Positions 9,222 to 18,600 of a stretch of 64,000 nt of DNA are shown piece by piece. Made by a program: the position numbers and the translations under genes. Each line of letters begins with the position of its first letter. Position 1 is the stretch's first letter. Source of the DNA: Parabacteroides gordonii MS-1 = DSM 23371 (lineage in GTDB: Bacteria; Bacteroidota; Bacteroidia; Bacteroidales; Tannerellaceae); contig NZ_KQ033919.1 in NCBI RefSeq assembly GCF_000969825.1, forward strand, positions 958,873 to 1,022,872, read 5' to 3'. The notes under the pieces are model-generated. The model did not search any database, was not told the origin of the DNA, and saw only the letters and a program-made list of their open reading frames with translations.

Positions 9222-11000
9222 ATGAAAAATAATATAAAGAAATTCTTTCTGGCAACCATCTGCATAGGAACACTGTTGACCTCTTGCGATGTCGAACGTT
9301 TGCCAAACGGAAGCATGGCAGCCGAAGATATTACTTCGGATCCGAATACTGCCCTCGATGGTTTAGTGCGTGGTGCGTATGCCCAACTGAAAACATGGTC
9401 TGACCCGATGCACCGACTCGGTGAATATGCCGGTGACAATATGATGATCCGCGGTTCTTCTACCGATGCTTTTTATGAATTCATTTCTTATGCACGTACG
9501 GCCAACAACTATCGATTACAAAACTTCTGGGACTATGGTTACAAAGCAGTTGCCCAAACCTCTAACATCATCAAAATGATCGAAGAAGGACAAAGTGCAG
9601 AAATTGATAACAAACTAGGGGAATGTTACTACATCCGCGGAATGATGTATTTCTATCTGACCCGTGCTTTCGCCCGCCCTTACTACCAAGCGCCAGACAA
9701 AAACCTGGGTGTCCCCATCGTTAATGGAACTCCTGACGATCTGAACAATCTGCAATTGCCCGACCGTGCTACCGTAACACAAAGTTATGCCCAAGCTATT
9801 GCCGACTTGCGTAAAGCTGAAAGTATGCTGAGCATCAACGATGGTCCGGCATACGCATCGAAAGGTGCAGCCCAGGCTATGCTATCACGTATCTACCTGT
9901 ATATGAGTGGTACATACTCAAATCCAAACACGCAATATGCCGACTCTGCTGTCTACTATGCGACACAAGTTATCAATTCAGGAGATTATCAATTATTGCC
10001 ACGTGAAGAATATCTGAACTACAACACTTATGTACCAGAAAACAATAAAGAATCTATCTTCGTGGTTAAACGGGTAGCATCCGAATTCTCCGGCTTCGAT
10101 CATTATTATGGGATCGGTGGTATGTATGCCAATATCGGCGGTATGGGTTGGGGTGAAATGTTCGCCAGTGCCAAATATATTGACTTGCTGAACGAAACAG
10201 GCCGTAACGACTGGCGTCCGGATCGGAAGAAGATTGTAGATGCACGTGCAAACTTTATCGAACCGCAATATGTAGTAGATGATAGCGGCAACTACACAGA
10301 AGTGTTCCGCTTCATTAAGAAGGTTTACAATACTAGCGGAGAACATACAAACTTCAACTACGTACAGGCCACATTAAACAAAAACGACAACCAATACAGT
10401 TGTTCCGAAACTGTCGACGGAGCAGAAACGATCTATCCGATGACAGCGGTAGACGAATCACAACAAATCTACTCGATCAAATACTCCGACGGGGAAACCT
10501 ATACCGGTGTAATCGATTATCAAATGACTTTGAACCGTGTCTATCCGGAGTTCTATATTACAAAATGTTCACGTGAAGGAGAAGACTCTCACCTGCACTC
10601 TCCGATCATCTCACGCCTGGGTGAAATCTATCTGAACCGTGCAGAAGCGTATGCAAAACTGGGACGTTACGGCGAAGCATTAGCCGATCTGAACACTATC
10701 CGCGAGCGTTCTATCCCCGGTGCCGGTTATTCATCTCTGGATGCAAACAATGCCTCCACGTTGATTGACAAAGAGCGTCAACTTGAATTGGCTTATCAGG
10801 CCGAACGCAGTTTTGATGTATTCCGCAACGGCGATACATTGTACCGCCGTTATCCCGGTCCTCACGAAGCAACGAAAGATATACCGGCTACCGACTACCG
10901 CGTTACGTTCTATATCTCGCAGGATGCCATTAACTCCTACCCAAGTGGTAGCACGTTGACACAAAACCCAACGAATAACAGTGGTGTGATACTGAACTAA
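9222..11000 (+). CDS. SusD/RagB-family surface lipoprotein
   Basis: The 592-residue partner of the upstream SusC. It has a lipoprotein signal with lipobox LLTSC (Cys22) and is expected on the cell surface, where SusD proteins bind the substrate and close over the SusC barrel. Conserved SusD features are visible: the RGAYAQLK N-terminal helix, the TPR-like segments AYASKGAAQAMLSRIYLYM and EIYLNRAEAYAKLGRYGEAL, and RERSIPG...KERQLELAYQAERSFDVFRNG. Length is normal. Downstream there is only a hairpin and a gene-poor region, so the pair is an orphan locus. Confidence 0.95.
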   Translation: MKNNIKKFFLATICIGTLLTSCDVERLPNGSMAAEDITSDPNTALDGLVRGAYAQLKTWSDPMHRLGEYAGDNMMIRGSSTDAFYEFISYARTANNYRLQNFWDYGYKAVAQTSNIIKMIEEGQSAEIDNKLGECYYIRGMMYFYLTRAFARPYYQAPDKNLGVPIVNGTPDDLNNLQLPDRATVTQSYAQAIADLRKAESMLSINDGPAYASKGAAQAMLSRIYLYMSGTYSNPNTQYADSAVYYATQVINSGDYQLLPREEYLNYNTYVPENNKESIFVVKRVASEFSGFDHYYGIGGMYANIGGMGWGEMFASAKYIDLLNETGRNDWRPDRKKIVDARANFIEPQYVVDDSGNYTEVFRFIKKVYNTSGEHTNFNYVQATLNKNDNQYSCSETVDGAETIYPMTAVDESQQIYSIKYSDGETYTGVIDYQMTLNRVYPEFYITKCSREGEDSHLHSPIISRLGEIYLNRAEAYAKLGRYGEALADLNTIRERSIPGAGYSSLDANNASTLIDKERQLELAYQAERSFDVFRNGDTLYRRYPGPHEATKDIPATDYRVTFYISQDAINSYPSGSTLTQNPTNNSGVILN

Positions 11001-11025
11001 ATTATATGATAAAGACTCGAACGAG

Positions 11026-11049
11026 AAAATCACTTTTCAACGTAAAGTG
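11026..11049. terminator. Hairpin after susD, possible terminator
   Basis: AATCACTTT and AAAGTGATT pair around a short loop about 26 bp after the susD stop. No U-tract follows, so termination efficiency is doubtful. A second hairpin follows at 11066-11123. Confidence 0.4.
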
Positions 11050-11065
11050 ATTACATCTCAACAAA

Positions 11066-11123
11066 TTACGCTGAAGCTCCGTGTTTTGAATAAATAATAT
11101 TCTTATATGGAACTTCAGCGTAA
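11066..11123. repeat. Inverted repeat downstream of susD
   Basis: Arms 11066-11080 and 11109-11123 match at 14 of 15 positions around a 28-base AT-rich loop. The loop contains TTCTTATATGGAACT, reminiscent of but not identical to the 19-bp repeat upstream of susC. It could stabilise or end the susCD transcript. Confidence 0.5.
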
Positions 11124-11186
11124 CTATTCTATTAGAAAGAAGTTCTGCTCTTGACGAAAGACGAATCTGTTTACTAAAAAACCAAC

Positions 11187-11273
11187 TTGCCTCCGGTTTG
11201 AAACAAAAAATCAGCCATTTTGCCTCCGGTTTGAAACAAATTCAGCTCAAACTTGCCTCCGATTTGAAACAAA
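11187..11273 (+). repeat. Three 21-bp direct repeats at exact 33-bp spacing
   Basis: Copies start at 11187, 11220 and 11253. Each begins TTGCCTCCG and ends TTTGAAACAAA, and the third copy differs by one base. The two 12-bp spacers differ in sequence. The array ends 5 bp before a TAnnTTTG box, and the third copy's CTTG could serve as a -33. This looks like a set of operator sites on one DNA face rather than a CRISPR array. Confidence 0.85.
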
Positions 11274-11277
11274 TAAG

Positions 11278-11285
11278 TATATTTG
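11278..11285 (+). promoter_or_regulatory. -7 promoter box for the ATPase remnant
   Basis: TATATTTG is a perfect TAnnTTTG match. It lies 29 bp before the ATG of the decayed ATPase gene, and the upstream repeats overlap the expected -33 position. Confidence 0.65.
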
Positions 11286-11313
11286 CATCTGTATACCAAC
11301 CAGATAGACAATC

Positions 11314-11536
11314 ATGTTCAAAAGAGATATCTTAACAAACCTGGAAGAATGGGCAACAGACAGCCACCGAAAGCCACTTATCCTGCGTGGAGCAAGGCTG
11401 TTGCTTTCCGGGTATGGTCGCAACCTTATTCGGTCAATGAAGTAAAGACTGTTCAGGGGAAACAATTCCGACTAATTAATTTACCTTTTTACCTGGTAGG
11501 AGAATTATCCAGGATCATATCAACAAAAGTTTTTTA
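11314..11536 (+). pseudogene. Remnant of a DUF4143-type AAA ATPase gene, internally deleted
   Basis: From ATG 11314 the frame reads MFKRDILTNLEEWATDSHRK then PLILRGAR, the usual N-terminus of Bacteroidales DUF4143 ATPases. At the point where the Walker A motif (QVGKTT) should follow, the frame changes and stops at LIRSMK. Another frame then gives FRLINLPFYLVGEL, which resembles the family C-terminus. About 300 central residues are therefore missing and the two ends are joined out of frame. The promoter and repeats upstream are preserved. The left 46-bp arm overlaps the 3' end. Confidence 0.7.
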
Positions 11537-11559
11537 AAATAAATCCTTCAATCCTTCAG
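11514..11559 (+). repeat. Left arm of a 46-bp inverted repeat pair
   Basis: It matches the reverse complement of 12074-12118 with one indel and one substitution. The substitution is a T/C change that would be synonymous in the frame QQKFFKINPSILQ shared by both arms, which hints that both derive from a small coding sequence. Confidence 0.8.
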
Positions 11560-11773
11560 CTATACGCTAAACAACTGATTATATAACATTTATGGCTGAA
11601 GGATTTATAAGCAACATGAAGGAAATGGTTCTACTTTTAAAATAATACTTCATATTCATGCCTAATATCAACATCTGTTTTAGTTCATTCCTTCAAGAAA
11701 AGGTAAGTCAGGGCCAGTAGATAATAGTTGGATAGATAATGGCTTCTTATTGTGAAAGTTAGCACCTTTTTAT

Positions 11774-11859
11774 TGTTTGTCATCTGTCGAACGCTTGTTC
11801 GACTACTGTGAAACAAGCGTCCGACAGATGTCGTACAAGCGTTCGACAGTTGACAAACA
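11774..11859. repeat. Long hairpin with 30-bp arms built from an iterated word
   Basis: Arms 11774-11803 and 11830-11859 match at 28 of 30 positions. The 26-base loop contains a third partial copy (ACAAGCGTCCGACAGAT). The word CTGTCGAACGCTTGT is thus present three times in alternating orientation. No gene overlaps it. Confidence 0.85.
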
Positions 11860-12043
11860 GAAAAGAAGAAAAGACAATTGAACTAAAAGCTCTGCACTCA
11901 TGCGTTAGAATAAAATATGTAAACAGATAACCGGCCGGGGGCTACTCGCCTTTTCCGTAATACTGGAAGCTACCGTTTATGAATAAAAAAACTCAAAAAT
12001 CAAGATAATTCCTTCAGCCAAACAACTTTCCTTCAGCCATATA

Positions 12044-12211
12044 TTAATGATTACCAGGTATATATTCGCAATACTGAAGGATTGAAGGATTTATTTTGAA
12101 AAACTTTTGTTGTATGATTTGAGCTAAGCTATCCCAAGTCTGACACAGAATCGTAAAGCTTAATTCTTTATTTTCAATTAATAGCTCATTTACTTTCTCT
12201 TTTATTTGCAT
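12044..12211 (-). CDS. Possible 55-residue protein, unknown
   Basis: The minus strand encodes MQIKEKVNELLIENKELSFT and continues to ...CEYIPGNH before a stop. Its C-terminal half (QQKFFKINPSILQ) recurs in the left arm at 11514-11559 with only a synonymous difference, which is mild support for coding. No minus-strand promoter was found, and the start codon overlaps the -33 box of the divergent promoter. It may be a remnant of a repeated small-ORF element. Not recognised. Confidence 0.3.
   Translation of the reverse strand: MQIKEKVNELLIENKELSFTILCQTWDSLAQIIQQKFFKINPSILQYCEYIPGNH
12074..12118 (-). repeat. Right arm of the 46-bp inverted repeat pair
   Basis: Reverse-complement partner of 11514-11559. 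The arms enclose 514 bp that include the 30-bp-arm hairpin. The arm lies inside the possible 55-residue ORF. Confidence 0.8.
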
Positions 12212-12236
12212 TTCCAAACACTTCTCTCTACTTTTG
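12205..12236 (+). promoter_or_regulatory. Strong promoter of the giant surface protein gene
   Basis: -33 TTTG at 12205-12208, a 20-bp spacer, and -7 TACTTTTG at 12229-12236 match the Bacteroidetes consensus fully. Transcription would start near 12243 and give a leader of about 425 nt before the ATG at 12670. Confidence 0.75.
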
Positions 12237-12302
12237 CCCTTGTACTCCGGCGAAGCGTTGCCGTTCAGTGCATCTTATTGATAACGAGAAGCGTTTTAAA
12301 GA

Positions 12303-12525
12303 TATTATCCTATTGTTGAAACTTCGACACTTTCATTCATTCCGGATAATAGACAACAGAACGCTCACGTTCCTTTTCTTGTTGTATATGCTCGTAGGCA
12401 TTTTATATGTCTATACATATCAAGATAAAGGGCGTGGGTTGTTGTTTATATCGGAATGAAGGGCAGTCGAAGGCCTCAACAATAGATATATCAACAGTTC
12501 CTACGCCTTCTTTATTTTTATAACA
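12303..12525 (+). promoter_or_regulatory. Attenuator-like leader with alternative hairpins
   Basis: TATTATCC (12303-12310) can pair with GGATAATA (12344-12351). The overlapping segment 12336-12357 can instead pair with 12441-12460 (GTTGTTTATATCGGAATGAA). That second segment is in turn part of a terminator-like hairpin: AAGGGCGTGGG (12428-12438) with CCTACGCCTT (12500-12509), extended by GTTGTTTATATC with GATATATCAAC (12485-12495), and followed by CTTTATTTTTAT. These pairings are mutually exclusive. Read by eye; no folding energies were calculated. Confidence 0.45.
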
Positions 12526-12608
12526 TCCACTCCGGGAATTGATGGATACCTAAATCTGTCGCTTATGGGCTAATTACAGAAAGAACCAATACTCTATTAA
12601 AAAAGGAA

Positions 12609-12626
12609 AGGCAAGGCTTCTTGCCT
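12609..12626 (+). promoter_or_regulatory. Small hairpin in the 5' leader, 43 nt before the start codon
   Basis: AGGCAAG and CTTGCCT form a 7-bp perfect stem with a 4-base loop. No U-tract follows, so it is not a terminator; it could affect translation or mRNA stability. Confidence 0.5.
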
Positions 12627-12669
12627 AAGAGGTAAAATTTCTCAGTATTAATATTAAACATAACAAGAT

Positions 12670-15600
12670 ATGAAAATAAGATTACTAACAATCTTGGCTG
12701 CTATATTAGCGGCAACAAGTGTAGGGTGGGCGGAAACTTCAACTATATATGTAAATGGAAGCTCCGGAAACGATACCAACAATTCAGGTACCGACGTTAG
12801 TCCTGTTAAGACAATAGCAAAAGCTATAACACTGGTTAGTGATGGCGGTACAATATATGTGGCTGCCGGTGAATATACAGAAAACATAGAAATTAGTAAA
12901 CCGTTAAGTCTGATTGGTTCAGGAACTAATAAACCGACTAAAGAATCTACATCGGAGAATGATGCTTATCTGACGGGAAAAATACAAATCACAAAAGCAG
13001 GATCGACAACCATTGAAAATGTAAAGATGGTTCGGGCTGCAAATACATCCTATGGAAATGGAAATGGGATGATTGAAATGATTGTGGCTAATGTTACTTT
13101 AACTGTAGACAATTGCTGTATGATAAATAGTAAATCGGGATCAGAAAATACAGGCGGAGGAACTAATCATTTCATAACAATTGGTAGTAGTGCTTCAGGA
13201 GCTACAGTGAATTTAACTAATTCTGATTTATATATGGACGGTGCTTATCAACGGGCAATAACAAACCGTGCTTCAGTAGGAGCAAAGATTAAGGTAAAAA
13301 AGTCTCAAATTATAGGAATTGGAACAAATACACAATGCCGCCCTCTTGCTCTGTATAATGAAGGATCAGAAACTGAAATAATAGATAGCAAAATCTTATT
13401 AAATGAGCATGGGTATGCCATTAGTGCAGAGTGTGCAAACAGTAAAATAACTATTGATAATTCAGAGATAAGAGGTTTTGCTGCATTAGCTATCAGGGAA
13501 GCCGGAATGACAATAAAAATTGAAAATTCCATTTTGACAGGACGCCAGAATTATAGTGGAGAGTCGGACGGTTATGGAGCACTTGTTTTTGAATATGGGG
13601 TTGATCCAACGAACAATACAGTGACGATCAACAATTCAATTATCACAAATGAACATATTAATACAGCTTCAGCCTGTATGTATCCAATTGATTTTGGTGA
13701 TAAAGCAGCCAATAATACGGTAACACTAAAAGATAGCCGCTTACGGCTTACTTCAAACCAGACGCCTGCTATGGTTTACCGTTTTAATGCTAATAATAAC
13801 GTCCTATTAGAGGGGAATGGCAATGTATTCTCCTATAATACAACAAACAAGCCACTGACAAAAGCAAATCAGAATGACGTTTTGGCTAATGATAAAGAAA
13901 GCTGTATGATTGCATATAAGGCTGACGGCTCTTTGATGAATGCTATAATTGATTGGAAAAGTTTATCAAATCAAGGTATCATTTCTTTCAAAGATGTAAG
14001 CAGAATGACTATTCCCGAAGGTACTTTCGAATTACCTCAAACATTCACTCTCGATAAATCCCTGACAATAGAAGGTGCTGGCAAAGATAAGACAACTATC
14101 AAAGGTCATATCGAAGTTAATCCGAAACAAGGTGAAACAGCTACTCTTACCGCTAAAGGTCTTACATTAGAAGGGAATAATAATAATTTTGGACATGGTA
14201 TTATCGGTATTACCGGTAATGGTACAGGAAAAGTGGGTCTTACCGACTGTAAGATATCAGGAGGTGCATTGAAAGGACAAACAGCCGCAGTCGGTGTCCG
14301 TATGGAATCTGCCGGAGCGGAATTAACAATGAAGAATACGGATATCAATGTTTATTATTACGGATTAGGGCTACGCGAAAAGAACCAAAAAGTAACAATA
14401 AATGGCGGCTCCATAACCGGCCGCGCTGCAATTATGACATCTGCTGGCAACTTAGGAGGATATTTAGATCCCACCGGAACATCTATTACAGCAACGGGAA
14501 CTACCTTCATCGGAAAAACAATAGCTCAGGGAGAAGGCGAAAGCTATGGTACGATTGTTCTTCAGGAGAAATACAATGGCGTAAAGGGAGAGTTTACGAA
14601 TTGTGCAATAGAAACAGTGCCAGGTATCGATAATGGGAAAAATGCAGAAAAGCAAATGTCTGCTTTATGTGTTCGTTCTTATGGGAATACGCTTAACTTT
14701 AGCGGCGGCAAGCTGTCTGCTACCTATGCAGAAAATAATATTGCCGGCATAAACAGTAAAATACATGCCTCCGTTATTCAGTTAGGATGGCATGATGCCG
14801 ACTTTAAAGGGGATGATGTATCGACTCCATCGCAAAACACGATAGCGTTAAGAAACTGCGAACTGAAAGCCAAAGAAGGAGAAAAGTATCTGGTAACTAC
14901 TTTCCGTCGCGATATTAATCAACAGTATGATGCTTTAACCATCAACGGTACTGCTTATTCTGTTAATGCAGGAAATGTATTGAAACTGTATCAGGTAGAT
15001 AAAAATGGAAAATTCGTAGATGATAATGGCAAGGTAATCTCTCAGGTAAAAGACCTGGCCTCATTAAAATCTGCTATAGCCAGTGCTTCTGATGGCAGCA
15101 CAATCCATTTAAGCAATGATATAACCGGCATTACAGAAAGCGACCTTCCGATTGAAATAAAAAAAGCGATTACACTGGAAGGAAATGGCTATACACTGTC
15201 CGGAACATATACCGAAGGTGGAGGAACGGCTCTTAAGCATCTTTTGGATATAACATCCAATGACGTCGTAATCCGTAATCTAACCGTAGAAAAAGCTTTC
15301 CGCAGCGGTATTAATGTAACCGGAGTTACCGGCGTAATACTGGAAAACATTGTATCCCGCAACAACGCCAGTGTCGGACTGACGGTAAACAGCTCGGAAG
15401 TAACCGCTACTAATCTGACAACCAATGGCAATGGTTGGAAAGCTGGTGTAAATGTTGATAAAGGACAAAATGTAACCAGTGAACCGATATTTACCTTCTC
15501 TAACAGTTCGTTCGGTGAAGCAGTTGCAATCTATTCTGATTTGGCAGATGCTCCGCTTTCCTACGTTGTTGCTCCAGCCAATAGCGGATGGACGAAACAT

Positions 15601-18600
15601 GCGAACCAGGGAGATAATAAGAAAACTATCTGGAAAATAGATGCTTTTGTTCCTACAATAACAGCTATCCCGGAGATAAAAGTCAATATGCTTGAAGCAG
15701 GACAGACTTTATCGTCGGTACTCCTTGTTAAAGGAGTTGCTCAATATAATAATGTAGCAGTTGCGGGTACGTTCAGTTGGAACAATCCGGCAGAAGTAAT
15801 TAAAGCAGGAAACAACAACTATAAAGTACTCTTTACACCTTCCGACCTGATAAAGTATGCTATCACTGAGTGCGAAGTATCTATCGAAGCCAAACAGTAT
15901 TATACTGTGACGACCGGAGTATGTCAGAACGGTAAAGTCTCGATTACAAACGGAAATATCAATAACCGTTATGCAGAAGGAACAGAATTAACCCTGACAA
16001 ACACACCGGATGCCGGCTATCAGCTGAAAGCAGGTTCTTTAGCCGGTAAAATGACTGTTACCGAGGATAAGGTAATTACGGCAGAATTTGAAGCAATCCA
16101 ACAGACTGTAACGCTAAGGGTCGATGGTGGCAATGGAAGTATTTCCGTGAACGGCAAAACTGATCACAGTGGTTCTGTCACTGTACAACAAGGAAAAGAA
16201 ATAGTCGTACAAGCTATTCCTAGCAGTGGTTATGTCTTAGAATCTCTTTCATGTACAGGAGGAAAAGTAATCAGTAAGGATGCCGTTACGGTTGATAAAG
16301 ATTTTACTATTACAGCTAAATTCAAAGCATTGCCACCACAGGAATACAGTGTTCAAGTAACTTCTCCCGAACATGGCAAGATATTACTGTTCGACGATAA
16401 AGGTAATGCAATTGCCGCAGGCTCTTCTGTTACAGCAAATTCAAAAGTAAGTGTTTTGGCTGTTGCTGACGAAGGGTATCAACTGCAAGCAAACTCTTTG
16501 AAGAATAACAGTACGGAAATAACAAACGGCTCTATCTCCGTAACAGCAAATGCAGTTATTACAGCGGAGTTTAATATACAGCAGTTCGAGGTTAAATCAT
16601 CTATTCCATCAAACGAAGGTTCCATCACTTTAACAAAAGGTCAAAGTGGAAATTTTACATCTGGAAATGTAGATTATGGACAAATGATGAAAGCAACTGT
16701 TACCCCTGCTGATGGTTACAAACTCCTCACTCTGCTTGTCAACGGCAAAGAAATACCTAACGGCGGTAGCTTCACTGTTAAAGCGGCAACTACTGTAAAG
16801 GCGGTCATGCGCAAACTGGCAACAATCACAATCGATGAAACAGCTCAAACATACGTTTACGATGGCACGGAAAAAGCGTTTGTTGTAAAGACTACGCCGG
16901 CTGGAATTGGTGGATTTACGGTTACTTGCAGCGGTACGCATACAGAAGTAGGTTCATACGATGTAACAATCAGCCGTGGTGCCGATGATACATACGCAGC
17001 TATCAATAAGACAATCTCCGGTGGATTAGTTATTGCTCAAGCTGAAATGAAGGGGGTTGCTATTCCGACAGCGGAGAATGGAACTATTAAGACGACAAGT
17101 GCAGATGGTGCATATGCATGGAAAAATGGACAGACCATAGGAAATACGGAAACTGTTTATGATGCCATCTTCACCCCGAATAACAAGAACTATGCACCAA
17201 TTACTTTCTCCATTCCAACAGGAAAAGGAGAAGCAAAGAAAGTTTCTTTCGAGTGGGAAAGTTTACCCACTCGCTCTGCATTACGCAATGAACCAGAAGC
17301 TGCAGGAAGTCTAAGTATTACAGCAAACGGAGCAGAAGGTTCCATTGTCATTCTGAACGGAAATAGTCAGCTCAATAGTGGCGATCTTTACGCAACACAA
17401 AAGATCCGTTTGAGAGCTATCCCCGGAGCAAATGCTTCTGCAAATGTAACCTGGACGGTTAGTGGAGGGGAACTAGACAAGACAGTAGGTAATGAAGTTA
17501 CTCTAACACTAGGCACAGGCGATAATATCGTAACAGCGACTTTTGCCCCTAAAGGAGAACCAACAAATCCAACCATCAGTGGTGAGCTAACCTACAACGG
17601 TAGCATACAAGTTCCAACTATCACCGGTGGTTCAGACTGGCAGATTACATTCAAACAAGGTGGTCAGATAATCCAGAATCCAACCGATGCAGGTGATTAC
17701 GATGTTATAGCCAGTTATCCGGGAGATGCCAACTATAAAGCGGTTACCGATAAAAATATCGGAACGTTTACCATCAAACCGAAAAAGGTGACAGCCACTG
17801 TTACGGCTGCTTCCTCTATCCTGCAAGGACAATCGTTGGCACAATCCATCATTACCGGTACTGCTGATGCCGACGGTACATTTGAATGGAATACGGATAC
17901 GAAAAACACTCCGATTACAACGGCAGGAACACAGAATAAGCAGCCCATCAAGTTTGTTCCGACAAGTACGAATTACGAGGAGTTAACCGGTCTTTCAACC
18001 TCAGTAGAAGTTACTGAAGTAAAAGGTTTAACGCTTCGTACACTCAACCTCACCGTTACAAATCCGGATGGCGGAACTGTTACGATGAAACTGAACGATC
18101 AGGAAGTCGCTTCCGGTGCAACAATAACAAAAGATGATAAGATCACGGTCGAAACATCCCCGAACAGCAACTACACCTCAACAGTGTCTGTCACCGGTGC
18201 AACGAACGTAGGAGGAGTCTATACCGTAGGCGATGCGGGCAATGTAGAAGTAAAAGTAACCTTTACTCAGAAGTCTACCCCGGGCGATGATGATGGCGGC
18301 GATGACGAACCGGGTGTTGTAACAATTACCGACGTCGTACTCGATTCATCTTCTAAAACTCTGGCCGTAGGCGAAGAGTTTAAGCTGACAGCTTCAGTGA
18401 AACCGGCCGATGCTGATCAATCTGTCACTTGGTCGAGCAGTGATGAAACGGTTGCCACCGTAAAGAAAGGAACAGTGAAAGCATTGAAAGCAGGTAAAGC
18501 AACCATCACCGCTACTGCTTCCGACGACACACATTATGCTGAATGCGAAGTAACCGTCAGCGTTGCAACCGGTATCGACGAGCTGATAGCATCTACCCGT

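Larger units (their letters stand above)
11001..12669. other. Gene-poor accessory region, 1.67 kb
   Basis: No intact gene of ordinary size is present. In order it holds two hairpins after susD, a triple 33-bp-spaced repeat with a promoter, the remnant of an AAA ATPase gene, a left 46-bp arm, a 30-bp-arm hairpin, a right 45-bp inverted arm overlapping a possible 55-residue ORF on the minus strand, then a strong plus-strand promoter and a structured 430-nt leader for the surface protein gene. The sequence between 11860 and 12040 shows nothing recognisable beyond repeated CCTTCAGCC words. Confidence 0.7.

Noticed and set aside
11087-11115. A third recombination site downstream of susD similar to the 19-bp repeats
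   Set aside because: Only a partial, spaced match (TTCTTATATGGAACT) that is better explained as the loop of the hairpin at 11066-11123.
11187-11273. Regularly spaced repeats resembling a short CRISPR array
   Set aside because: Only three 21-bp units with 12-bp spacers, no leader or cas genes, and the array leads directly into a promoter.
12268-12459. 63-codon frame with a GTG start and a hydrophobic segment in the leader of the giant protein gene
   Set aside because: GTG start, no clear ribosome binding site, and it coincides with the folded leader. Its stop inside the alternative hairpin is notable, but coding is unsupported.
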